Shown here: in pieces, positions 7,460 to 17,329 of the stretch
Layout: every line of letters begins with the position of its first letter
How positions within the stretch are numbered: position 1 is the first letter of the stretch
DNA from: Haplosporangium gracile
Taxonomy: Eukaryota; Mortierellomycota; Mortierellomycetes; Mortierellales; Mortierellaceae
DNA length: 21,202 nt
Direction of reading: 5' to 3'
Assembly: GCA_015499985.1 (NCBI GenBank)
Contig: JAAAUF010000733.1
Location: forward strand, 1 to 21,202
Notes under the pieces: generated by a model
Told to the model about the DNA's origin: nothing
What the model saw: the letters and a program-made list of their open reading frames with translations, nothing else
Databases searched by the model: none
Translations under genes and position numbers: made by a program

Positions 7460-8607
7460 ATGCCAAAAAACAGAGGATCCCGCATTAGCCCTGGCGCACG
7501 TCTGCGAGACTTGCCCCTTTCGGACATGACGTCTGCACTCAACCAGCTCCAGAACGGGGCCTCAGTACAAACGGAGGAAGCGCGCGCTCTGCGGTACAAA
7601 GCACGCTTATCTGAAGCTCGGATTGAGACCAACGAAGCTGATGAGCACCGACCTCATCAACCTGCCAGTCCAAAAAGCCATAGAGGCGATATAGGTCAAG
7701 GATATACCCTGAGGCAGCGGATGGAGTTGATTGAGATGTTTCGCCATTTCAGCAAGACGACTAATATAGAAGTTACACCAAGCAACTTTGGCGAGTTCAT
7801 GGATATACCTATCAAAAGACAGTCGATCACGCAATGGAATAAGGACTTCAACAAGATCAGGTTTGATGTGGCACATGGTCGAGACGATAAACCCACCATA
7901 TCCAGCAATCCAGTCGACCTTATACGACACATATTGAACAAAACCGTCTACGACTGGCTATTAGAGGTTCGGAGGAACAAGAGCGTTGTCACGGATCTTC
8001 AGCTCCAGGCCGCAGCCGAGTCCGTTCTTCACATCCTTATGGACGACATTCTCGCCTTCGAGGATATCCCTCTCGGCTGCACAATCTCTTACGAAAAAGG
8101 ATTACCAACGGCGAGGCATGGTCACTTATTACGTACGCGTAGTCGCATGTCAAGGCCTTGACAGTGAGGCATTGTTTTTGTAAAGTAGACGTTCTTTCAA
8201 AGGCACGAGTGGACAAGCTGGAGCAGGATTCTGTCAGTGTGAAGAAGCGACCACCACTGTATCCACCTGTGCTGAGCAGGGATGCAAGTCAAGTCAGGCG
8301 ACACTATGTGCGATTGAGTGCTTCGGTGATGGACGGAGATAAGATTCAGTTTTCCCTTGACAAGAACCAAAAGGACGCACAGGATATGGCAGAGGCGATC
8401 AAGCAGAAGATGCGCAACAAGATCACCAAGAGGTACAGCTCGCGAGACAGGAGTTCTTCCATGGAGACTGATGCTGTCGAGTCGTTCAAGTCCAAGTACA
8501 AAGGAGATTGGTTCGCGGCCGAGGTGGGTGAGATGCTTACGGGCGAAGATGCTAGTGACAGAAAAGCAGCATGTCATATGATCCGCCGTAAATCCCAGCA
8601 CAATTAA
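7460..8607 (+). CDS. CENP-B-type helix-turn-helix protein inside the TIR element
   Basis: Proposed model: exon 1 7460-8132, intron 8133-8185 (GTACGC...TAAAG, 53 nt, branch-like CTTGAC), exon 2 8186-8607, 364 aa. Removing this intron bypasses the TGA at 8159-8161 and joins the two open frames exactly. Residues 1-80 are charged and Arg-rich. Residues 82-135 resemble the first CENP-B/psq HTH (TLRQRMELIEMF, ending SITQWNKDF). Residues 152-200 resemble the second, HTH_CENPB half (VYDWLLEVRRNK). The SYEKG/RHG remnants after 210 look like the family's GW-x-x-RF-x-x-R end in eroded form. Residues 225-364 are lysine/serine-rich and unrecognised, with no D-D-E/D spacing. Role by inference: binding the element's own inverted repeats. 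A frameshifted single-frame reading without intron is the alternative. Confidence 0.65.
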
Positions 8608-8608
8608 A

Positions 8609-8697
8609 ATGGACTGAATAACGGCCCTATATTGCTTTAATTCAGTAAAAAATGCGATGTTTCTTATGAAAAGTGCATTTTTTGCCAAAAAGGAGTG
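8609..8697 (-). repeat. Right terminal inverted repeat of the TIR element
   Basis: Begins ATGGACTGAATAACGGCCC at 8609 and ends GAGTG before TA. It is the reverse complement of the left repeat without the TTTTC expansion. Confidence 0.88.
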
Positions 8698-8762
8698 TAG
8701 TCGAAAACAAAGCTTGATATATTCTCGCCCTTGTCCACCGCAAAAACAATTATCCATGATAT

Positions 8763-9113
8763 TTACGATATACTGATACGCGGACCTCCGTGGCTGTTCC
8801 GTATTCCAACAGAGAGCAGACCTCTCGATATGCAAATGAAATCCGCATAGTCCATTGAACGACGAAACAGACCGTCATTTTCTACAGTAATTACGGTCTG
8901 GATTTGTCCCGCTTTTCCTGCTGAAGTGTATCCTGTTCGCTCCGAGCATGGTACAGTACCAAAGTAGTAGTAGGGGTCACATACGTCAACAGCGTACAAA
9001 TCGAATCCTTGCGATGAATCATGTGTGTTTATTGTCGCTTGACAACAGTAGGAGCTGCTGCGTGGATTGTGTAAAATGGTGACGTCTGTGGTTGGTATGT
9101 AAAATGGCGACAT
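8763..9113 (-). CDS. Orphan open frame, possibly not a gene
   Basis: From an ATG at 9113 the minus strand stays open for 116 codons to a stop at 8763-8765. The frame is open further upstream to 9269, overlapping MDM35 exon 2 in another phase. The translation has balanced composition, with several Tyr and Cys, and segments such as GFDLYAVDVCDPYYYFG and GKAGQIQTVI. I recognise no family. It lies immediately downstream of MDM35 on the same strand, with no poly(A) signal seen between them, so it may simply be MDM35 3'-UTR or a decayed gene. Low confidence. Confidence 0.2.
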   Translation of the reverse strand: MSPFYIPTTDVTILHNPRSSSYCCQATINTHDSSQGFDLYAVDVCDPYYYFGTVPCSERTGYTSAGKAGQIQTVITVENDGLFRRSMDYADFICISRGLLSVGIRNSHGGPRISIS

Positions 9114-9180
9114 GCCTCCATTGCTCCCAGACTCGCTTTCCCCTATCCTGATTCCGTTATTCTGTTGACTGTGCCTCGCC

Positions 9181-9665
<485 letters not shown>

Positions 9666-9774
9666 TCAAAAGGGAAAAAAAATGCCCGCTATGGCTGTGG
9701 CTGTGACTGTCACTGTTCAAAAATGGGCACACCGGATGGAAATCAAGCCGTGTTTTAATTCGATATATCACTGA

Positions 9775-11344
9775 CTACTTGGGCCAGCTCATGATGCCAG
9801 CTTGGCGGTCGTTCGCATGGATCTGGTTCTGAAGACGGCGCTCCATATCAAAAAGCGGCTTGAAGAGTTCGACCTCGGCGGGGATGTTGACGTTCAAGGA
9901 CTCAATCACAATCCGAATCGCAGACATGACCTCCGAAGTTGTTGGCGTAGGGCGAGTCGTGGTTGCAACGTTCTCTGCTGCTGCTGCTGCCGATACCGCT
10001 GCGACCAAGTCACTGTTGCTGCTACCTCCGGTAAGAGATACCGCAGGCTGCTGAAGGATTGTCTGCAATTGTTGTTGCTGTTGTTGCTGAAGCTGATGCA
10101 AAGCTTGTGCGGGGTGAGCAAGAGGGTTGCCAAGAAGTGTTGATGTTTCCGTAGGCGGAACGCGATCTCCTGCTGCTCGGGCTCGAAAGTTGTTAAGTCC
10201 TGGAGTTGCTGGGTGTATCTGATGTTGTGCTGGCTGCTGCTGCTGCTGCTGTTGTTGGAGGTTCAACGATTGGAAATGTTGGTCTGCTGCGTCTACGACA
10301 TCTTCCATGTGTGCTGCTGCGGCTGCGTCTGCCGTCTCTGCCGTCTTGGCTGCCTTGCCGCGGCGTCGAGGGGTGGTCATGGAAGCGCCATTGCTGCGTG
10401 GCTTCCTAGCTCTGGTCTTCTTGACAGGGATTTCAGGGACTGGCGGAGCTAGCAGGACCTCGGGCATATCTGGAACAGCAGACTGGGTAGTAGAGTATGA
10501 GGCAGAGCTTGCGACGGCGTGAATGACTTGATGGTGAAGGTCGGTATGCATGTCCGAGAGTGCAGACTCCATCTCGACATCGCCTCCATGGTCCTGCTGG
10601 TCGTGGCCATGGACTACCATACTGTGATTATTCCGTTGCGGCTGAGTTAGCACACGAGGCCTGAAGCGGGGTTGCAACACGCGTTCAACCAGTTGTTGGT
10701 TGGTCGAAAAGGGTCGGAAGGATCCCGATGCTGTAAACTCGTCTTCGGGCATCGCTTGAATAGACGTTGCAGGATTCAAGCTTGCTCCAAGCAATCCATT
10801 CCGCTTTGTGAAGCCAGAGACCCAGCCATTGGAAAACGACGGTAACGCAAACGTCTCTCGCCCGGGCATGGACCGGATGTGAGTTCCCAACTCAAAGCCC
10901 TTCTTAGTGATCATCCTATATGAAATATGAATCTCTCGCTCTTGGCATTCGCGAATCCACTCCAGAAGGGCATCCTCCAATTCAGGGCAGAGAACAGCCC
11001 GTTTCCGCTGCACTTGAAGCTCCAAATCATTCATGCTGCTGTAGATCTCATTCTTGTGGACGATGCGCGAGAGAGTACCCATGGCTGGTGCACGGAAGAG
11101 GTTGTACTCTTTTTGGGCCCACAGACCGAGGGCAGAGAGGGTCATATCTGGGTTATCGATTCGCATCTGACAGATGGCCTTGCGCTGATTGTTGGTCAGG
11201 TTGACGTTCCGTCCTACGGCACCATTGCTGCGAAGGGGGGGCGCTGCAGGGATGGTTGCACCTGCCGCAGTTCCATCACTGTTTTTGTCGTCGTCATCGT
11301 CCTCTTCATCGTCCTGCTCGTCTTCCTCCTCCTCGTCGTTGTCC

Positions 11345-11385
<41 letters not shown>

Positions 11386-11631
11386 ATTGTTGTTGTCAAG
11401 GACTGCTGCTTGCTGGCCTTGCTCTGACTGAAACTGTTGCAATTGATGTTGTTGTTGGAACTGCTCCTGTTGCTGCTGTTGAAGCTGTTGTTGTTGCTGC
11501 AGCTGCAATTGTTGTTCGATTTGTTGTAGCTGTTGGTGTCGGTCGAGGGGGTTGTGGTCGAGATGGGAGTGATCGACCGCGGATGCGTTGATTGCGATCT
11601 TTTGGGTGTTTGCCTGGGATCGTCGAGGCAT
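9775..11631 (-). CDS. CENP-B-type HTH DNA-binding protein with polyQ and acidic tracts
   Basis: Single exon, 618 aa. Layout: Gln-rich region 33-73; Asn-Asp repeat 79-98 grading into a Glu/Asp block to 115; first CENP-B N-terminal HTH about 144-195 (LTNNQRKAICQM); HTH_CENPB domain about 210-283 with ALLEWI and FSNGWVSGFTKRNGL, a textbook ending; basic AT-hook-like patch 404-428 (KKTRARKPR, PRRRGKAAK); further polyQ at 459-466 and 514-521; polyalanine; and a predicted helical C-terminus (566-604). No DDE domain follows the HTH pair, unlike pogo transposases, so it resembles host regulators or centromere/ARS-binding factors derived from them (S. pombe Abp1/Cbh type) or fungal CENP-B transcription factors. 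Nuclear. The start at 11631 is the first Met of a clean MPRRSQ N-terminus. Target DNA and partners are unknown. Confidence 0.88.
11350..11391 (+). repeat. Hexanucleotide microsatellite GTTGTC x7 inside a CDS
   Basis: Seven perfect GTTGTC units, encoding Asp-Asn dipeptides on the minus strand. They are flanked by related GTCCTCGTCGTT and CTGTTG-type repeats that encode the acidic and Gln tracts. Unit size preserves frame, so length may vary between strains. Confidence 0.9.
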
Positions 11632-11814
11632 AGTGGCGATGATGGTGGCGGCGGCTTAGTGAGTTCCCTGTGTATTTGATGAGTCTGACTGGAGGTTGTT
11701 GTCTGCTGGTTTTTTTTCAAAAGATGGAGGGTTGGACGATGAGGTTGTAAAGGAAAGGGAAAAGTGCTTGACAGAAACGAAGGGTAGCGTGCACATGCAT
11801 TCCGTTTAAAGGGG

Positions 11815-11820
11815 TTTATT
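11815..11820 (-). terminator. Poly(A) signal AATAAA for ARL2
   Basis: AATAAA on the minus strand, 38 nt past the ARL2 stop. The remaining 11632-11814 is the promoter and leader region of the CENP-B-like gene. Confidence 0.65.
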
Positions 11821-11858
11821 GTTAAGGGGCGCGTAAAGGTTTGATGAGCGTACAGTGC

Positions 11859-12790
11859 TCAATCGAGGAGATAGATTCTTGATCCGATATCGCCTACAAC
11901 CCAGTCCATACCCTTGAGAAGATGCGCGCCTGTCTTTGCGCTGCACCCGAGGATGGCCCAGTGATGGGTCGCAATTGAATCCAGCTCAAGTGCCTAATCA
12001 ATCGATGGAATGCGCTGTCAGTTTCGGGAGTGTGAAAGAAAGGAGCGCATATTTAGCACAGAGGCTAAGTTTAACAAGCAATTCTCTTTACCTCTCGGAT
12101 TTGGTCGTCTGTTAATGCACCAGGAAGATCCTGCTTGTTTGCAAATACCAGAAGTGATGCTCCAGAAAGACGCTATTGATACAGTCAGCAGCACAAAGTG
12201 ATGGTTAGGATGATGATAATAAGGTGCCAGTTACCAAAAAAAATAACTGAGAGCGTAAATAATTGAAGTCTACAGCCAGCCGTACCTCTTCTTGGAGCAA
12301 TTCGTGCAACTCCTTTTTACAATCATCCAAACGCAACCTGTCTGCAGAATCTACTACCCAGACAAGACCATCCGTCTGCTCAAAGTAGTTCCTCCAGTAC
12401 GAACGAATTGACTTTTGTCCACCAACATCCCAAATGTTCATCTTGAACCTATGTATTATTATTTGTTGGGTACAAGAAAGAAGAGTAAGTATGTATTAAA
12501 AAAAAATATTACCTCCGATCTGCTTCGCCTACTATGCTATGACACCCAGACTACTGAGGCTAAGAGGCAAAAGCTATTCAAACTGGAACTGAACATGCTT
12601 CTTCTTTTCCTTACCCGTTGTGTTCAAGAGTTTTGATATTGAAGCCGAGGGTGGGAGAGATGGTGTCAATGTCCTCGCCGTTGATTCGCTTCAGAATGGT
12701 TGTCTTGCCTGCATTGTCAAGACCGAGCATCAGCAGACGAATTTCCTTTTCCTTCTGGCGGTTCTTTTTGAGGATGGTGAGGAGGCCCAT
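11859..12790 (-). CDS. ARL2: ARL2 small GTPase (Arf-like 2; yeast Cin4)
   Basis: Four exons on the minus strand: 12790-12615, 12448-12286, 12172-12092 and 11993-11859. Introns are 166, 113 and 98 nt, all GT-AG. The 184-aa product equals the usual ARL2 length. GTPase motifs: P-loop GLDNAGKT 23-30, switch I Thr47 in TLGFN, DVGGQ 66-70, NKQD 125-128, CSA 157-159. ARL2-typical stretches include MGLLTILKK at the start and RSYWRNYFE at 74-82. Known role: nucleotide-dependent regulator of tubulin cofactor D and of tubulin dimer assembly, with a further pool reported at mitochondria. Gly2 is present but ARL2 proteins are generally not myristoylated. The upstream region is GA-rich on the plus strand, i.e. 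a CT-rich leader. All family residues are intact, so it is almost certainly functional. Confidence 0.96.
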
Positions 12791-13803
12791 GTTGTGTTTG
12801 TATGTGGGGTGAGGGCAAAGCTTTTATGGCGAGAGTGACGAGCGAGCGAGAAAAGGCGAGGTGGTCTGCGTGAGAGAAAGAGTATGAGTGAGAGAGAGTG
12901 TGTGTTGTTGAGAGTAATGTGAAGGAGAGGGAGTTGTGAAGTGGATGATTCCCTTCTGCCTTGTTCCTCGCAAGTCCTTTTTTATTAGAGTGTGACTGAA
13001 CCTTAGTTTTGAAAAGAGTCCATAGTAAACTGCCGCGCATCGCCTTCTAAGGAGAAGTATTCGGTTTTTGCGCGGCAGATTTCACTGAACTACATTGATG
13101 TCCCTGCACACACAATTGGTCTATTCAGGCTGTTAGAGCCCTAGGAAAGAGGGTAAAAGCAAGGCTCGTGCATGGCGTTCATTCGAGGGGTTTGTTCTTT
13201 CACTGTGGCGTCTCTACTCGTCTAATTGGGACTTGATAAAACATGTCGAACTTTCCTTGTTTGCTCGAGGAATAAATAGGAAGTGCCTGTCAAGCAGATA
13301 TGAACGTTAACAGGCAATTGATTTGTGATCCCTGTAGTAGGCAGTGCACGGAGAGAACATGGATTGAGCCGTTCATGATCTGTGGCACATGCTGCTGAGG
13401 TCACTTTAGAAGATAGCATCTTATTCATATCGAGCATGATCGAAATGGTGAAAGTGGCACCCGCATCCCCGAAATTACCAGGAAATAACAGTGATATAAA
13501 GTAAAGAAAGAAAAAAAAAAAGGTGGAGTTAAAGCAATGAAAAGTGGAGCGATAGAAGGAGTATGGCTGATCCAAAGACGATTCCACCCGAGAAGTGGCG
13601 CGACCGTTTGAATTTATTTTATGTGGGTGCTATGTGGAGGGATGTATTTGCGTGCGTGTGAAAAGTGTAATCCAGGCATAACACAGGAACAGTGCCTTGT
13701 GTGCGAGATGGATAAACAATCTTCAGCTTGACAAAGATTCGATGCGATATGAATTGAAATGCCTCTTTCTCTCCTTACTTCTATGGGATCGGTTGAGGGT
13801 TTA
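12791..13803. other. Divergent intergenic region between ARL2 and the carrier gene
   Basis: About 1 kb holding the ARL2 promoter (minus; CT-rich leader 12840-12960) and the upstream part of the carrier promoter. It contains a 9-bp inverted repeat CTGCCGCGC/GCGCGGCAG (13030-13038 and 13070-13078). Open frames of 100-130 codons on the minus strand (13222-14015) are low-quality translations without motifs, and I do not call them. Confidence 0.55.
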
Positions 13804-13811
13804 TATATAAA
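13804..13811 (+). promoter_or_regulatory. TATA box likely serving the carrier gene
   Basis: TATATAAA followed by AAGG, 391 bp before the ATG at 14202. A long TTTC/TTCT tract lies in the putative leader. Confidence 0.5.
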
Positions 13812-14048
13812 AAGGAGGGTGACAAGGTTACTCTTGTTGTTGTTTGTTTTGATGTTGTATTGACACGAGGGCCAAGATGCTAAAGATGTGCCTGTTGGAC
13901 CTGAAAGAGTCAGGGGCGGATGGATTTGATTGGCGTAAAGTGTGGGGAAGTCAGTCACGGATATGAAAAAGTAAGTTATGTTTTTTTCTTCATGTCGGAT
14001 GTGTGCAAATCGCACCTATGAGTGATCTTCCGACTCATTTCCCCCGCA

Positions 14049-14130
14049 CCTTTTCTTTCGTTTTTCTTTCTTTTTTTCTTTCTTTTTTTCTTTCTTTTCT
14101 TTCTTTCTTTCTTTCTTTTCTTTCTTTTGC
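14049..14130 (+). repeat. TTTC/TTTTC microsatellite in the carrier 5' leader
   Basis: About 80 bp of nearly pure TTTC, TTTTC and longer T units, 70-150 bp before the start codon. It produces long Phe/Ser-rich spurious frames on the plus strand and Lys-rich ones on the minus strand. Confidence 0.85.
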
Positions 14131-14201
14131 ACATACTCTTTTTATCTCCTGGTTCCCTCTCCACTCTTCCTTCCTCTCTTCCTTCCCTTATCGTCCTCAT
14201 A

Positions 14202-16816
14202 ATGTCCGCTACTCAACAGAAGGCTGCTCCCAAGCGTAAGAAAACATAACATAGGCATATCAAACACATCAAAAACACAATCAAGCCTATCAGCGAGGGA
14301 TCTTATCGCCCGCCCATTCATCATCCTGATAAGCAAATATCGAGGGACACAGACTACCCAACAACATGAACAATCAGCTTGCAAACATCGCACATAGGAC
14401 TCGCAGGAGTGCAGACACACTGAAATAGCGAATATTGATCAACATTAAGCCAGCATCATCCTTCGACCGGCTATTTTCGACCAAACAAGCACGAGTGAAA
14501 AGCGGGAAGGCTGATCAGCTCATGACCTCGTGGAATCAAATCTCCTTTTCGAGGCTGAATGTCGTAATGACTGACATCGCTTCTTCAATCCACTTTTTTA
14601 TGCGACCCATTTTCTAGCCCTGCCCTTCCAATGGCAGTTCGTTGCCGGAGCCGTTGCCGGTGTCTCTGAGATTCTTACCATGTACCCTCTTGATGGTGAG
14701 TGCCCCAGGAGCCTAAATTTTGACCTTGCCTGAATGCCGTTAAATTCTGGTGTATCGAAACCTCACCGATTTGCGCAAAGGATGTGATTTTCATTCTGAC
14801 TGCCCTGGTTTCCTTTTGTAACCTCGACTGTATGGGTCATTTTAGTCGTCAAGACTCGTTTCCAGCTTCAGGTCGGAACCGGAGGTGCTGACGGATACAG
14901 CTCCATTGGCGATTGCTTCAAGAAGATCATCAAGAACGAAGGGTAAGCGTGCATGCTCGCTCACAGGCGGTGAAAAGTTCATATATGTGTGGTGAATATG
15001 TGTGAGTGTACGCTCATGAGCCGATGGTGGAGTGAGTGTTGTTGTATGACCATGTGGATATCGGTACACCAATTCGAGGAGAGACTTTTCGGCAGCCTTC
15101 TTTCCACTTGGATCACCATCCTCTTTTCTTCGTTGCAGGGTGCAACCGAACAAGAAAAAGAAATGCAGGAGCCGCAGGGGCAGAGCAATGTCGCATTGAT
15201 CTCTTTTGTCCGTCCGTGTTTATTCACTTTTCATTGAGCGGACAAAAAAGAAGAAGGGACGGAAGCTAAGAGTAGTCGCGTTTCCTTTTTTTGCGAGCCG
15301 TGAATGGAATGAAAAAGGAAGGAAAGGAAGGATGTTTTATCCTTTTTGCCTGTGTATGCAGTTGAGAGCAATCGGAAACTAATGAATGTTGTCACACTTA
15401 CTCTGATTCTTTCTGTTTTTATGTGGGAAAACTGGGGTGGCGGATCGAATTATGTTTTAATATTTCATGTAGATTCGGTACACTTTACCGTGGAATCATC
15501 CCTCCCATTATGGTCGAGGCTCCCAAGCGTGCCACCAAGTTTGCCGCCAACGAGCAGTACACCATTCTCTACAAGAGCATCCTCGGCGAGGATGTCAACA
15601 AGCAGGGTCTCTCCATCCTGACCGGTGTCAGTGCTGGTATTACCGAGGTAAAGCCGATTTAAACAGGAAGAAAGCGGAGATTTTTGTACCTTCTTGCCTC
15701 AAATGAGATTTGTGATTTTTGACTCTTCTTCCCACACTAACTTTTTTCTCCCATTTTTATCACATAGGCCTTCCTCGTTGTTCCTTTCGAGTTGGTCAAG
15801 ATCCGCCTCCAGGATAAGGCCAACGTAAGAAAACGAGAGCCCTTTTCGATCCATGATGACATGTCAGCATTCAAGGATACATTCATACATTCAGGAGTCA
15901 TAAACCGTGTCATTGGGCTGGTTTTGAAATTTGAAACTAACATATGCGATTATGGGACTTATGCAACTCTCTTTTACTTTCAACAACAGGCCGGCAAATA
16001 CAAGGGTTCCATGGATGCATTGGCCAAGATTGTTAAAAATGAGGGTGCCTTGGCTCTGTACAACGGTCTTGAGGCAACTCTCTGGCGCCATGCCAGCTGG
16101 AACGGAGGATACTTCGGATGCATTCAGGGTGTCAAGAGCATTATTCCCGAGGCTGAGGTACCTTTTTTTACAAAGCAATGCTGTCGTGTATATTTGAGCC
16201 AAGGAATGTATGTCTGCATGGACCAAGGAACAGAGCAGAGAGAGGAACTTTTTAACACCTCGACCAATTTGCTTCATATTCTCGGATAGACCCCCAACGG
16301 AAACTTGGCTCGCAATTTTATTGCTGGTGCCATTGGAGGTACCTTTGCTACCATGTTGAACACTCCCTTTGATGTTGTTAAGACCCGTATTCAGAACCAG
16401 GCCAGAGGATCCGTCTTGAAGTACAATTGGACCTTGCCCGGTGTTGCCATGGTCTACCGCGAGGAAGGGTACGTGTCATTGAAGTGATTTTTTTGTTGTT
16501 GACAGAGTAGAAGTTTATTTCAGGAGTTGGAGGAAACTTGCCTACCATTCAGATTGGGACACTAAACCTCTTTTGTTCTTTATTCGTGTTGAAATAGATT
16601 CCGGGCGCTTTACAAGGGATTCGTGCCAAAGGTTCTCCGTTTGGGACCTGGTGGTGGTAAGTTGTCGCGTTTCTTTTCGCGTATACCTATTGTTTCTGGA
16701 AGAAAAAGACAATTACTGATTAATCTGTCTTGATGCATGTGTGTATAGGTATTCTTCTTGTCGTTTTCGACACTGTATCAACCCTGATCCGCAAGCACAT
16801 CCTTCACGAGAACTAA
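14202..16816 (+). CDS. ODC1: Mitochondrial 2-oxodicarboxylate carrier (SLC25 family, Odc1/Odc2)
   Basis: Nine exons: 14202-14235, 14618-14695, 14846-14942, 15473-15647, 15768-15824, 15990-16157, 16290-16468, 16598-16656 and 16749-16816. All introns are GT-AG. The spliced product is 304 aa, the normal carrier length. It has three repeats, each with a carrier signature: PLDVVKTR (35-42), PFELVKIR (134-141) and PFDVVKTR (229-236), with two membrane helices per repeat. The start of repeat 1 (PLPFQWQFVAGAVAGVSEIL) and the GPGGGI stretch near 279-284 match the oxodicarboxylate subfamily rather than citrate or ADP/ATP carriers. Known role: exchange of 2-oxoglutarate with 2-oxoadipate and related dicarboxylates across the inner mitochondrial membrane, serving lysine metabolism and nitrogen assimilation. 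Substrate choice is by family resemblance. Introns 1 (382 nt) and 3 (530 nt) are much longer than the other six (92-165 nt). Confidence 0.95.
15204..15247 (+). repeat. Hairpin in carrier intron 3
   Basis: TTTTGTCCG (15204-15212) and CGGACAAAA (15239-15247) are perfect inverted repeats with a 26-nt loop, in the middle of the 530-nt intron 3. Confidence 0.55.
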
Positions 16817-16819
16817 AAA

Positions 16820-16825
16820 AATAAA
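16820..16825 (+). terminator. Poly(A) signal AATAAA for the carrier gene
   Basis: AATAAA begins only 4 nt after the TAA stop. If this is the signal used, the 3' UTR would be very short. Confidence 0.5.
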
Positions 16826-16829
16826 ACTC

Positions 16830-17329
16830 ATTAAATCGGCCGTGACGTATGCGATCACGTTTTTCGTCTGCTTTGAAAAGGCCCTTGACCACTTTTTAAA
16901 TCAGTTTTGTCCTGCCTGGTGTGTGAGACGTGGACGTGGTGTCAGTCTCCTCCACCTCTTCTTTGCGCCTTTTTTTTTTTTTAACTCTTTCTTTTCTTTC
17001 TTCTTTGTTCACCATCCCACTTCTCCTTTCCTCATTGACGTTCTGTGCGTGTTTTTTGTTTCCACCCCGTCTGTACCCCTTCTGTGCCCTTTTTTTGTTT
17101 GTTGTTTTCTGTGCCTTACTTTCTTTCATCGTTTGTCTTAATTCCTTACTCTTCTCTTTTTCTTTTTCACTTTGTGCCTCTGTCTGTCTGTCTGTCTGAA
17201 CATTCATTCTCTCTGTATTCTGTGAAATAGTCTCTTCTCCACCTTCATTCCTTTTAAGTACTTTTATACTCCCTCTTATTACCTTTTCTTTTTTGTCCAA
17301 GAGCGCCAAAAAAAAAAGAACAAAAAACA
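16830..17329. other. Intergenic: pyrimidine-rich promoter region of the cold-shock gene
   Basis: Almost continuous C/T-rich DNA with T runs and a CTGT repeat (17181-17197). It ends in an A-rich stretch right before the ATG at 17330. Ser/Phe-rich frames here are artefacts of composition. No TATA box is obvious. Confidence 0.6.

Larger units (their letters stand above)
7237..8697. mobile_element. DNA transposon-like element with about 90-bp terminal inverted repeats
   Basis: The left end (7237-7351) and right end (8609-8697) are inverted repeats covering roughly 85 alignable bases with about six differences by eye. They share CACTC at the tips, TGCACTTTTCATAAGAAAC, CATTTTTTACTGA and a perfect TATAGGGCCGTTATTCAGTCC inner block. 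Both tips are flanked by TA (7235-7236 and 8698-8699), as expected for TA target-site duplication in the Tc1/mariner/pogo group. The left repeat is lengthened by a TTTTC-rich tract. Inside is one gene (7460-8607) whose stop codon is 1 bp from the right repeat. The encoded protein has CENP-B-type DNA-binding domains, which fits a pogo/Fot/Tigger relationship, but no DDE catalytic domain is visible. Either the element is a deleted non-autonomous derivative or the catalytic part is too divergent to see. Confidence 0.85.

Noticed and set aside
8197..8835. 212-codon minus-strand frame across the right terminal repeat
   Set aside because: It is antisense to exon 2 of the element gene and crosses the inverted repeat boundary.
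11189..11431. Repeated GTTGTC/CTCGTC units considered as CRISPR-like or regulatory array
   Set aside because: Spacer-less hexamers in frame with the CENP-B-like coding sequence; an ordinary coding microsatellite.
13030..13078. 9-bp GC-rich inverted repeat as a terminator or operator
   Set aside because: Lies far from any 3' end with a 31-nt loop; no supporting signal.
13614..14015. 133-codon minus-strand open frame
   Set aside because: No domain or family resemblance, overlaps the TATA box and leader of the carrier gene; treated as chance.
13971..14201. GTAAGT donor-like site as a carrier 5'-UTR intron
   Set aside because: No acceptor AG in suitable context lies between it and the ATG.
14003..14249. 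Phe/Ser-rich plus-strand frames that look like membrane peptides
   Set aside because: They are translations of the TTTC microsatellite in the carrier 5' leader.
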